Of a DNA stretch of 36,919 bases, positions 18,889 through 26,684 are shown in pieces. The DNA comes from Herbiconiux sp. (GTDB lineage: Bacteria > Actinomycetota > Actinomycetes > Actinomycetales > Microbacteriaceae): positions 1 to 36,919 of the forward strand of contig NZ_JAHFUW010000046.1 in the NCBI RefSeq assembly GCF_023264855.1. The letters are read 5' to 3'. Below the pieces are notes generated by a model. The model was given only the letters and a program-made list of their open reading frames with translations, was not told where the DNA came from and made no database searches. Numbering within the stretch: the first letter of the stretch is position 1; every line of letters begins with the position of its first letter. Made by a program: the position numbers and the translations under genes.

Positions 18889-20595
18889 CTACTTCTCGCC
18901 GAGCAGTGCGGCACGCAGCGTGTCGAGCCGCACGCCGCCGAGGTCGAGCGCCGTGCGGTGGAACTCCTTCGATGAGAAGGCCTCCTTCTCGCGGGCACGG
19001 TAGACGTCGCGGATCTCTTCCCAGATGCGCTGGCCGATCTTGTACGAGGGCGCCTGGCCGGGCCAGCCCAGGTAGCGGTTGACCTCGAAGCGGATGAAAG
19101 CGTCATCCATGTTCACGTTCTGGCGCATGAAGTCGAGGGCGTAGCCGGCGTCCCAGGTTCCCTGACCGTCGAGCCGCGGCTTCTGCAGGTGCACGCCGAT
19201 GTCGAGCACCACGCGAGCGGCGCGCATCCGCTGGCCGTCGAGCATGCCGAGGCGGTCTGCCGGGTCGTCGAGGTAGCCGAGTTCTTCCATCAGGCGCTCG
19301 GCGTAGAGCGCCCAGCCCTCGGCGTGGCCGCTGGTGCCGGCCAGCTGTCGGCGCCAGGTGTTGAGCTTGGCGCGGTTGTAGACGGCCTGCCCGATCTGCA
19401 GGTGATGGCCGGGAACACCCTCGTGGTAGACGGTCGTCAGCTCGCGCCAGGTGTCGAACTCGGTGACCCCTTCGGGCACCGACCACCACATGCGGCCGGG
19501 GCGGGAGAAGTCGTCGGTGGGGCCGGTGTAGTAGATGCCGCCCTCGTGGGTGGGCGCGATCATGCACTCCAGCGCCCGGATCTCTTCTGGGATGTCGAAG
19601 TGCGTGGCGCCGAGCTCGGCGACCGCGCGGTCGCTGGTGGCCTGCATCCACTCCTGCAGCGCCTCGGTGCCGTGCAGTTTGCGGCTCTCGTCGCGGTCGA
19701 GGAAGGCGATGGCCTCCTGCACGGATGCTCCGGGCAGGATCTCCTCGGCGATCGCCTCCTGCTCGCGCGCCATGCGGCCGAGCTCTTCGATGCCCCACTC
19801 GTAGCTCTCGTCGAGGTCGATGGTGGCGCCGAGGAACCGGCGCGACTGGAGGGCGTAGATGTCGCGGCCCACGGCATCCTGCTCGGTGGCGACGGGCGCC
19901 AGCTCGTTCTCGAGGAACTGCGCCAGCTTCGAATAGGCCTCGGAGGCGGTGGCGGCCCCGCGGTCGAGGTCGGCTCGCAGCGACGCGGGCAGGCCCTCGG
20001 TGGCCTCGGAGGCGACGAAACCGGTGAAGAAGCTCTCGGGACCGGAGTTCTTGCGGGCCTGGGCCAGCACCTCGGAGACCTGGCGCACGGCGGGCGTGAT
20101 CTCGTGGCGCATGCCGTCGCGGAGGGTGACGATGTAGCCGTCGACGGCCTCTTCGACAGCGGAGAGGCGCCGGGCGATGGTGGACCAGTCTTCAGGGGAG
20201 GCCGTGGGCATCAGGTCGAAGACCTCGCGGATGTGCTGCGACGGCGAGTCGATGACGTTGAGGTCGCGGAGGGCGAGCCGGGCCTCGGCGCTCTCGACCG
20301 CGAGCTCGAGCTCGCCCGTGAGATCGGCCTTGGTGACCTCGTCGACGTCGTCGGCCGTCTCGGTGGCCGCCAGTTCGGCGAGTACGCCTTTCACGGCCGC
20401 GAGATGACGTTCGTGACCCTCGGGCGACAGGTCGCCGAAGCGGTCGTTCACCTCGGTGCGGCCGATATAAGTGCCGAGCACCGGCTCGAGCTCGACGAGG
20501 GTGTCGACCCAGGTCTCGGCGATCCGGTCGATAGCGGTCTGGACTCGGGCGGTGGGTGCCCTCAGGCCTTCGGGGGAAGCGGTGGAACTGCTCAT
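18889..20595 (-). CDS. DUF885 family putative metallopeptidase
   Basis: A 568-aa DUF885 protein, full length for the family. DUF885 proteins are predicted zinc carboxypeptidase/aminopeptidase-like enzymes; activity here is inferred. The expected zinc-binding motif HEGVPGH is at residues 391-397 in TTVYHEGVPGHHLQ, followed by SGHAEGWALYAERLMEELG, which provides the downstream glutamate, and the C-terminal YLGWPGQAPSYKIG block. There is no signal peptide, so it should act in the cytoplasm. The ATG at 20595 has both a GAGGA overlap and a -10 exactly 6 nt upstream, suggesting a leaderless message. It heads an operon with DUF4166 and an epimerase-like gene, under a PafBC-type damage promoter, and is divergent from imuA'. 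Confidence 0.93.
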   Translation of the reverse strand: MSSSTASPEGLRAPTARVQTAIDRIAETWVDTLVELEPVLGTYIGRTEVNDRFGDLSPEGHERHLAAVKGVLAELAATETADDVDEVTKADLTGELELAVESAEARLALRDLNVIDSPSQHIREVFDLMPTASPEDWSTIARRLSAVEEAVDGYIVTLRDGMRHEITPAVRQVSEVLAQARKNSGPESFFTGFVASEATEGLPASLRADLDRGAATASEAYSKLAQFLENELAPVATEQDAVGRDIYALQSRRFLGATIDLDESYEWGIEELGRMAREQEAIAEEILPGASVQEAIAFLDRDESRKLHGTEALQEWMQATSDRAVAELGATHFDIPEEIRALECMIAPTHEGGIYYTGPTDDFSRPGRMWWSVPEGVTEFDTWRELTTVYHEGVPGHHLQIGQAVYNRAKLNTWRRQLAGTSGHAEGWALYAERLMEELGYLDDPADRLGMLDGQRMRAARVVLDIGVHLQKPRLDGQGTWDAGYALDFMRQNVNMDDAFIRFEVNRYLGWPGQAPSYKIGQRIWEEIRDVYRAREKEAFSSKEFHRTALDLGGVRLDTLRAALLGEK

Positions 20596-20601
20596 TCCTC
20601 G

Positions 20602-20623
20602 ACCCTATGACACCCGGCCGACA
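20602..20623 (-). promoter_or_regulatory. PafBC-type promoter of the DUF885 operon, leaderless
   Basis: Minus strand: TGTCGGCC (20623-20616), 8 nt, -10 TAGGGT (20607-20602), 6 nt, ATG at 20595. The layout equals that of uvrA and uvrB; the last two motif bases (CC instead of TG) differ. A second GTGTC lies within the 8-nt spacer. Confidence 0.65.
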
Positions 20624-20714
20624 CCGGGGTGGGTCGCGACTCATGAGAGCATCGCTGTGGATTCCACAGGCGCGTTCGTGGACTTTCCCCAGCTCCGTTC
20701 CCGCAATTGACTTA

Positions 20715-20732
20715 TTCGAACATATATTCGAA
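20715..20732. promoter_or_regulatory. LexA (SOS) box upstream of imuA'
   Basis: TTCGAACATATATTCGAA is a dyad that fits the Gram-positive SOS box CGAAC-N4-GTTCG with one change (ATTCG in the right half). A TATATT -10-like hexamer (20723-20728) lies inside it, so LexA would cover the promoter. It ends 9 bp before the imuA' ATG. A further CGAACAT overlaps its right end. Confidence 0.9.
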
Positions 20733-20741
20733 CATGAGGGC

Positions 20742-21485
20742 ATGACGGATGCCGCGCTCACGCTCTCCTCCCCCGCTCCGGCGGGCGAGGAGATCCGTCT
20801 GCTGCAGTCGCGCATCCAGCAGATGCAGGCCACCAAGCTCGACACCCGGGCGGTGCGCACGCATCCGGCGCTCGAGTCGCTGCTGCCGGGAGGCGCGCTG
20901 CGTTCGGGAGCCGCCTATTCGGTCGAGCACTCGACCGCGCTGGTCATGGCGCTGATGGCGGGCCCCTCGGCCGACGGGGTGTGGTGCGGCGTGGTGGGGA
21001 TGCCCGATTTCGGGGTCGAGGCGGCCTCGCGCTTCGGCATCGATCTCGAGCGGCTCGCCCTCGTGCCGCATCCCGGCGAGGAGTGGCTCACGGTCACCGC
21101 GGCGATGGCCGACGTGGTGGGCGTCGTGGTGACCCGGATGCCGGCGCGGGTGCCCGATTCGGTGGTGGCCCGGCTGCAGTCGCGCATCCGGCAGCGCGAG
21201 GCGACGCTGATCGTGCTCGGCGACTGGCCGCAGAGCGAGGCGACGCTGCGCATCACCGAGAGCTCGTGGTCGGGCATCGGCCGCGGGCACGGGCATCTGG
21301 CCGCGCGCCAGGCGATGGTGTCGGCCACGGCGCGCACGGGCTCCGGGCGGCCTCGGCGGGCGCGGTTGTGGCTGCCCGATCGCGAGGAGCTGTTCCGGCC
21401 GGTACTCGAGCAGGCGGGCGCACGCGGTCCGGACGCTCCGGACTCCGTGACTCCGGTTCGGCGGCTGCGCGAGGTGGCGGGATGA
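20742..21485 (+). CDS. imuA': ImuA'-type mutasome accessory protein
   Basis: Small RecA-like accessory protein of the actinobacterial translesion mutasome, needed with ImuB for DnaE2-dependent damage mutagenesis. The 247-aa product has an N-terminal helix (LQSRIQQMQATKLDTRAV), the LLPGGALRSGAAYSVE segment in place of a strong Walker A, and WCGVVGMPDFGVEAASRFGIDLERLALVPHPG, all recognisable in actinobacterial ImuA'. A full ATP-binding P-loop is not seen. I take ATG at 20742 because upstream in-frame sequence encodes the LexA box; GAGGG stands only 1 nt before it, too close for a good ribosome site. A 3-codon frame (ATG AGG GCA TGA, 20734-20745) overlaps this ATG. The stop overlaps imuB by 4 bp. 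Confidence 0.93.
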   Translation: MTDAALTLSSPAPAGEEIRLLQSRIQQMQATKLDTRAVRTHPALESLLPGGALRSGAAYSVEHSTALVMALMAGPSADGVWCGVVGMPDFGVEAASRFGIDLERLALVPHPGEEWLTVTAAMADVVGVVVTRMPARVPDSVVARLQSRIRQREATLIVLGDWPQSEATLRITESSWSGIGRGHGHLAARQAMVSATARTGSGRPRRARLWLPDREELFRPVLEQAGARGPDAPDSVTPVRRLREVAG

Positions 21486-23083
21486 GCGCGGCTCCGGCTC
21501 CGGTGCGTTCGGTCGTGCTCTGGTGCCCCGACTGGCCGGTCACGGCCACGGCGGGGTTCGAGGGGGTGTCGGCCGAGGAGCCGATCGCCGTGGTCGAGAA
21601 GGGCATGGTCTACGCCTGCTCGGCGGCCGCCCGGGCCGACGGGGTGCGCCGCGGGCTCCGGTTGCGGGAGGCGCAGGCGCGCAGTCCGCAGCTGCGCGAC
21701 TTCGAGCACGATCCGGTGCGCATCAACCGCGCTTTCGAGCCCTTCATCGCCGCACTGGAGGAGATGAGCCCGCAGGTGCAGATCGTGCGGGCCGGCAGCT
21801 GCGCCCTGCGGGCCCGAGGTCCTTCCCGGTATTACGGCGGCGAGCATGCGGCGGCACTGGCCTTCCTCGAGCGCTTCGCCGCGCTGGGGGTGACGGATGC
21901 GCGCGTCGGCATCGCCGACGGGCTGTTCGCGGCCGATCAGGCGGCCAGGCTCCCCGGGGTCGACCTCATCCGGATCGTGCCGGTGGGGCAGTCGCCCCAC
22001 TTCCTCTCCGGGCTGCCGGTGCAGCTGCTGGCCGAGGAGGAGCTGACCGCGCTGCTCTGGCGGCTGGGCATCCGCACCCTGGGCGAATTCGCGGTGCTGC
22101 CGGCGGAGGATGTGCGCTCCCGCTTCGGCGAGCCCGGTGCGTGGGCGCACTCCCGGGCGAGCGGGCTCGACGGCACACCGGTCACTCCGCGCATCCCGCC
22201 CGAGGTGCGGGAGAGCGTCACCGACTTCGAACCGGGCCTCGACCGGATCGATCAGATCGCCTTCGGCATCCGTGCCGCCGCCGACCGTTTCGTCGACGAG
22301 CTGGCCGCGGCCCGCTTCGTCTGCACGGCCCTGCGGGTCGAGCTCACGCCCGAGCGCGGGCCGGCCAGGGAGCGCAGCTGGCTGCATCCGCGCTGGTTCG
22401 GCTCCACCGACGTGGTCGACCGCGTGCGCTGGCAGCTGCAGGGCGGCAGCATGATCGAGAGCGCGCTCACCTCCCCGATCGTGCGGGTGAGCATCACGGC
22501 CGAGACCATCGACCACAGTTCCCACCACGAGACGGGCCTCTGGGGCAGCGGCTCCGACGAGCGGATCCACCACGGGCTGTCCCGGGTGCAGAGCATCGTG
22601 GGGCATGAGGGCGTGCTGACGGCCACGATCGGCGGAGGCCGGTCGCCTCGCGAGCGGCAGCTGCTCGTACCCTGGGGCGATCGGGTCGACGAACGGCAGG
22701 CCGCCGCCTCCCGTCCGCCGAAGCGCAGGGCTGCGGTCGCAGCCGAGATCGCCCCCTGGCCCGGGAGCATCCCCCCGCCCCTGCCCACCACCGTGTTCGA
22801 CCGGCCGCGCGCGGTCGTGGTGCTCTCGGCCGGCGAGAAGGAGGTCGTGATCACCGAGCGCGGGCTCCTCTCGGCGCCACCGGTCGTCTTCTCCCCCGAT
22901 CCCGGTGGCCGGCGCCTGCGGCCGCTCGAGGCCTGGGCGGGCCCCTGGCCGGTCTACGAGCGCTGGTGGGACTCCGCCGCCCGCCGCCGCTTCAACCGCT
23001 TCCAGGTGGTGGATGCCGACGGCACCGCCTGGCTCCTCGCCCTCGAGAACGGCCGCTGGTGGGCGGAGGCCAGATATGACTGA
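21482..23083 (+). CDS. imuB: ImuB, Y-family polymerase homologue (mutasome hub)
   Basis: Non-catalytic Y-family polymerase relative that bridges DnaE2 to the sliding clamp. The 533-aa product begins with the ImuB-type VVLWCPDWPVTA instead of the catalytic DxDxFFA of active enzymes, and the second acidic motif (SxDEA) is replaced by AGSCALRA around residue 105, so polymerase activity is not expected. A helix-hairpin-helix-like LGIRTLGEFAVL follows. A clamp-binding candidate QLLVPWG begins at residue 393, comparable to the QLPLWG motif of mycobacterial ImuB. The C-terminal part (VWRGLLS-like to WWAEARYD) is the ImuB-specific tail. The start overlaps the imuA' stop as ATGA, so translation is coupled. 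Confidence 0.95.
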   Translation: MSAAPAPVRSVVLWCPDWPVTATAGFEGVSAEEPIAVVEKGMVYACSAAARADGVRRGLRLREAQARSPQLRDFEHDPVRINRAFEPFIAALEEMSPQVQIVRAGSCALRARGPSRYYGGEHAAALAFLERFAALGVTDARVGIADGLFAADQAARLPGVDLIRIVPVGQSPHFLSGLPVQLLAEEELTALLWRLGIRTLGEFAVLPAEDVRSRFGEPGAWAHSRASGLDGTPVTPRIPPEVRESVTDFEPGLDRIDQIAFGIRAAADRFVDELAAARFVCTALRVELTPERGPARERSWLHPRWFGSTDVVDRVRWQLQGGSMIESALTSPIVRVSITAETIDHSSHHETGLWGSGSDERIHHGLSRVQSIVGHEGVLTATIGGGRSPRERQLLVPWGDRVDERQAAASRPPKRRAAVAAEIAPWPGSIPPPLPTTVFDRPRAVVVLSAGEKEVVITERGLLSAPPVVFSPDPGGRRLRPLEAWAGPWPVYERWWDSAARRRFNRFQVVDADGTAWLLALENGRWWAEARYD

Positions 23084-23084
23084 T

Positions 23085-23109
23085 GTTCGCCGCCGCCCCT
23101 GCGGCGAAC
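23085..23109. repeat. Hairpin 1 between imuB and dnaE2
   Basis: GTTCGCCGC (23085-23093) and GCGGCGAAC (23101-23109) pair perfectly over 9 bp with a 7-nt loop, 1 bp after the imuB stop. No T-run follows. Confidence 0.8.
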
Positions 23110-23150
23110 CGTGCGAGGCGTTGTACGGGCTCATGATGGGGGCGCCCTCA

Positions 23151-23187
23151 GGCGGAAAAGCGACGTACACGCCGCCGCTTTTCCGCC
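23151..23187. repeat. Hairpin 2 between imuB and dnaE2
   Basis: GGCGGAAAAGCG (23151-23162) and CGCTTTTCCGCC (23176-23187) pair over 12 bp with a 13-nt loop. Its right flank, GCCGC-CGGT-GCGGC, is another short hairpin resembling hairpin 1. They lie 55 to 90 nt before the dnaE2 start and may tune read-through into it. Confidence 0.8.
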
Positions 23188-23242
23188 GCCGGTGCGGCCT
23201 ACCGCAGGAAGGGCGACTTCACGGCGCGAAAGGTGTGGGCTG

Positions 23243-26200
23243 ATGGGCTGGCAGAATCCGCCGATTCCTTGGTCGGAGCTCGAGCGGCAGATGTCGGGGC
23301 GGACTCGGCCGACGGGGCCGATGGCCAGCGAAGAGACGCACTCGCGCAAGCGGCCCGCGTATGTGCCGCCGCCGGTCGAAGCGTCGGGCGACGAGACCGC
23401 CGTGGTGCCCTACGCCGAACTGCACGCGCACTCCACGTTCAGTTTTCTCGACGGGGCCTCCTCGCCCGAAGAACTCGTGCAGGAGGCGGCGCAGCTGCGG
23501 CTGAGCGCGCTCGCCCTCACCGATCACGACGGCTTCTACGGTCTGGCCCGCTTCGCCGAAGCGGCCGAGATGCACCACGTCCGCACCGTGTTCGGCACCG
23601 AGCTCTCCCTCGATCTGAGCAAGCCGCAGAACGGATCGGCCGACCCCGAAGGCTCCCACCTGCTGGTGCTCGCCCGGCAGCAGGCGGGCTACCACCGTCT
23701 CGCGGGCGCCATCACCACGGCGCAACTGGCCCCCGGCGCCGAGAAGGGCAAGCCGCTCTATTCCCTCGACCAGCTGGCCGCCGACGCCGACGGCCAGTGG
23801 ATGGTGCTCACCGGCTGCCGCAAAGGACAGGTGCGCCAGGCCCTCGCCGCCGAAGGCGCCGACGGCGCCGGCCGCGAGCTCGATCGGCTGGTGGAGCTGT
23901 TCGGCCCCGAGAACGTGCTCGTCGAACTCAGCGATCGCGGGCATCCGCTCGACAGCAGCATCAACGACGCCCTGTTCGGCCTGGCCGAGGCGCGAGGACT
24001 GATGGCCGTCGCCACGGGCAACGTGCACTACGCCACACCCGACCGGCACCGTCTGGCCGAAGCCGTGGCAGCGGTGCGCGCCCGCCGCAGCCTCGACGAG
24101 CTCGACGGCTGGCTGCCCGCCGCGCCGATGGCGCACCTGCGTTCGGGCGCCGAGATGGCGCACCGCTTCGGCCGCTACCCCGGGGTGGTGCAGAACACCG
24201 TCGAGGTGGCCGAGCAGCTCGCCTTCGAGCTGCGCCGGGCGAAACCCCGCCTGCCGCGGCAGAACGTGCCGGAGGGGCACACCCCCATGTCGTACCTGCG
24301 CGAGCTCGTGCTCGCCGGCACGGCCGACTGCTATCCCGGGGCCGGGCCGGAGGTCTCCGAGCGGATCGAGAAAGAGCTCCGCGTCATCGAGATGAAGGAT
24401 TTCGCCGGCTACTTCTTGATCGTCTGGGACATCGTGCGTGAGGCCCGCGCCCGCGGCATCCTCTGCCAGGGGCGGGGCTCGGCCGCCAACTCGGCCGTCT
24501 GCTACGTGCTGAGGATCACCGCCGTCGATCCGATCGCCTGCCTGCTGCCGTTCGAACGCTTTCTCTCCGCGCTCCGGGAGGAGGAACCCGACATCGACGT
24601 CGATTTCGACTCCGATCGGCGCGAGGAGGTCATCCAGTACGTCTATGACAAGTACGGGCGCCGCAACGCCGCCCAGGTGGCCAACGTCATCCAGTACCGG
24701 CCGAAGTTCGCGGTGCGCGACATGGCGAAGGCGCTCGGGCACAGCCCCGGCCAGCAGGATGCCTGGTCGAAGCAGATCGAGCGGTGGGGGCCGATGGTCG
24801 AGAGCGGCGACCACGACATCCCGCCCGAGGTGATCGAGCTCGCCACCGGGCTGCTCGGTTTTCCCCGGCACCTGGGCATCCACTCCGGCGGCATGGTGCT
24901 CACCGACCAGCCCGTGGGTGAGGTCTGCCCGATCGAGAACGCGCGGATGGACAAGCGCACCGTGCTGCAGTGGGACAAAGACGACTGCGCCTGGATGGGG
25001 CTGGTGAAGTTCGACCTGCTGGGCCTCGGCATGCTCTCGGCCCTGCAGTACACCTTCGACCTCGTGAAGGAGTCGACCGGCCGCCAGTGGGATCTGCACA
25101 GCATTCCCAAAGAAGAGCAGGGCGTCTACGACATGCTCTGCCGGGCCGACTCGATCGGCGTCTTCCAAGTGGAGAGCCGGGCGCAGATGGGCACGCTCCC
25201 CCGGTTGCAGCCGCGGCGGTTCTACGACCTGGTGGTGGAGATCGCCCTGATCCGGCCGGGGCCCATCCAGGGCGGAGCCGTGCATCCGTTCATCCGGCGC
25301 AAGCTCGGCTTCGAGGAGGTGACCTACCAGCATCCGAAGCTCGTGCCGGTGCTCGAGCGCACCCTCGGGGTGCCGCTGTTCCAGGAGCAGCTGATGCAGA
25401 TGGCGATGGCGGTCGGCGGATGCGACGGCGACGACGCCGACCTGCTGCGGCGCGCGATGGGGTCCAAGCGGGGGCTCGAGAAGATCTCGCGGCTGAAGAC
25501 CAAGCTCTACGAGGGGATGGCCGGCAACGGCATCACCGGCGAGCTGGCCGACGACATCTACCAGCGCATCGAGGCCTTCGCGAACTTCGGCTTCGCCGAG
25601 AGCCATTCCACGAGCTTCGCCCTGCTGGTGTACGCCAGCTCGTGGTTCAAACTGCACTACCCCGCCGCGTTCCTGGCGGCGCTGCTGCGGGCACAGCCGA
25701 TGGGCTTCTACTCGCCGCAGACGCTCACGGCGGATGCCCGGCGGCACGGCGTGGAGGTGCGCCGCCCCGACATCCAGCGTTCCGGCGTGCAGGCCGGCCT
25801 CGAGCCGCTGCTGCTCGCCGAGGCGGGGATCACCGCCGAGACCGGCCTCGACGAATGCGTGCACACCCCCGCCCCGGTGCCGGAGAAATTCGACCGCGAC
25901 GCCCCCGACCGCACGGCTGAGCACCGGCGCGACGGCGCTCTGGCGGTGCGGCTGGGCCTGGCCGAGGTCACCTCGATCGGCGAGAAGCTCGCCCAGCGGA
26001 TCGTCACCGAGCGCGAGCAGCACGGCCGCTACCTCAGCATGGGCGACCTCGCCCGCCGGGTGGGCCTCACCACCTCGCAGCTGGAAGCCCTCGCTACCGC
26101 CGGCGCCTTCGAATCGCTCGGCCTCACCAAGCGCGAGGCGCTCTGGGAGTCGGGAAACGCCTCCCAGGAGCGGGCCGAATACCTGCCCGGCACCTTCGTG

Positions 26201-26644
26201 TCGGTGCAGCCGCCCTTGCTGCCGATGCTCTCGGCCGAAGAACAGGTGGTCTACGACCTGTGGGCCACCGGCATCTCCCCCGACGACCATCCGCTCGCCC
26301 ACGCCCGCGACGACCTGCGGATGCGCGGAGCCCTCTCGGTGGCAGAGCTGGCTGGCGCCGAGAACGGGCGCCGCATCGAGGTGGCCGGTGTGGTGACCCA
26401 CCGTCAGCGGCCGGCGACGGCCAGCGGCATCACCTTCATGAACCTCGAAGACGAGACCGGGATCCTCAACGTCATCTGCAGCGTCGGGGTGTGGACGAGG
26501 TACCGACGGGTGGCCCGCGATTCACCCGCGCTGATCGTGCGGGGCATCCTGGAACGTTCGAAGGAGGGCGTCACGAACATCGTGGCCGACCGATTCGAGC
26601 CGCTCCAGCTCAGCGCCAAGACCGCTTCCCGCGACTTCCGCTGA
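23243..26644 (+). CDS. dnaE2: DnaE2 error-prone DNA polymerase III alpha
   Basis: C-family polymerase that performs damage-induced mutagenic translesion synthesis with ImuA'-ImuB. The 1133-aa protein starts MGWQNPPIPWSELERQMSG, an N-terminus characteristic of actinobacterial DnaE2, which fixes the ATG at 23243 rather than an in-frame codon at 23111. The PHP domain opens with ELHAHSTFSFLDGASSPEEL (HAHS at 61-64). The catalytic aspartates are D452 and D454 in PDIDVDFDSDRR, followed by HSGGMV and the palm/fingers region. An OB fold (GRRIEVAGVVTHRQRPATAS) lies near the C-terminus. It is shorter than replicative DnaE1 and lacks its long C-terminal tail. It follows imuB by 159 bp of hairpin-rich DNA. 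Confidence 0.97.
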   Translation: MGWQNPPIPWSELERQMSGRTRPTGPMASEETHSRKRPAYVPPPVEASGDETAVVPYAELHAHSTFSFLDGASSPEELVQEAAQLRLSALALTDHDGFYGLARFAEAAEMHHVRTVFGTELSLDLSKPQNGSADPEGSHLLVLARQQAGYHRLAGAITTAQLAPGAEKGKPLYSLDQLAADADGQWMVLTGCRKGQVRQALAAEGADGAGRELDRLVELFGPENVLVELSDRGHPLDSSINDALFGLAEARGLMAVATGNVHYATPDRHRLAEAVAAVRARRSLDELDGWLPAAPMAHLRSGAEMAHRFGRYPGVVQNTVEVAEQLAFELRRAKPRLPRQNVPEGHTPMSYLRELVLAGTADCYPGAGPEVSERIEKELRVIEMKDFAGYFLIVWDIVREARARGILCQGRGSAANSAVCYVLRITAVDPIACLLPFERFLSALREEEPDIDVDFDSDRREEVIQYVYDKYGRRNAAQVANVIQYRPKFAVRDMAKALGHSPGQQDAWSKQIERWGPMVESGDHDIPPEVIELATGLLGFPRHLGIHSGGMVLTDQPVGEVCPIENARMDKRTVLQWDKDDCAWMGLVKFDLLGLGMLSALQYTFDLVKESTGRQWDLHSIPKEEQGVYDMLCRADSIGVFQVESRAQMGTLPRLQPRRFYDLVVEIALIRPGPIQGGAVHPFIRRKLGFEEVTYQHPKLVPVLERTLGVPLFQEQLMQMAMAVGGCDGDDADLLRRAMGSKRGLEKISRLKTKLYEGMAGNGITGELADDIYQRIEAFANFGFAESHSTSFALLVYASSWFKLHYPAAFLAALLRAQPMGFYSPQTLTADARRHGVEVRRPDIQRSGVQAGLEPLLLAEAGITAETGLDECVHTPAPVPEKFDRDAPDRTAEHRRDGALAVRLGLAEVTSIGEKLAQRIVTEREQHGRYLSMGDLARRVGLTTSQLEALATAGAFESLGLTKREALWESGNASQERAEYLPGTFVSVQPPLLPMLSAEEQVVYDLWATGISPDDHPLAHARDDLRMRGALSVAELAGAENGRRIEVAGVVTHRQRPATASGITFMNLEDETGILNVICSVGVWTRYRRVARDSPALIVRGILERSKEGVTNIVADRFEPLQLSAKTASRDFR

Positions 26645-26684
26645 GCAGCGGCAGCCGACTGCGGCGCCGGAGGCACCGGGGCGG

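Noticed and set aside
20734-20736. ATG at 20734 as the imuA' start
   Set aside because: It is out of frame with imuA' and meets a stop after three codons; kept only as a possible mini-frame.
23219-26401. Long open frame on the minus strand opposite dnaE2 (and similar ones opposite uvrA, polA and imuB)
   Set aside because: Shadow of dnaE2, with His/Arg/Gly/Val-rich composition and no domain; the sense frame shows clear DnaE2 motifs.
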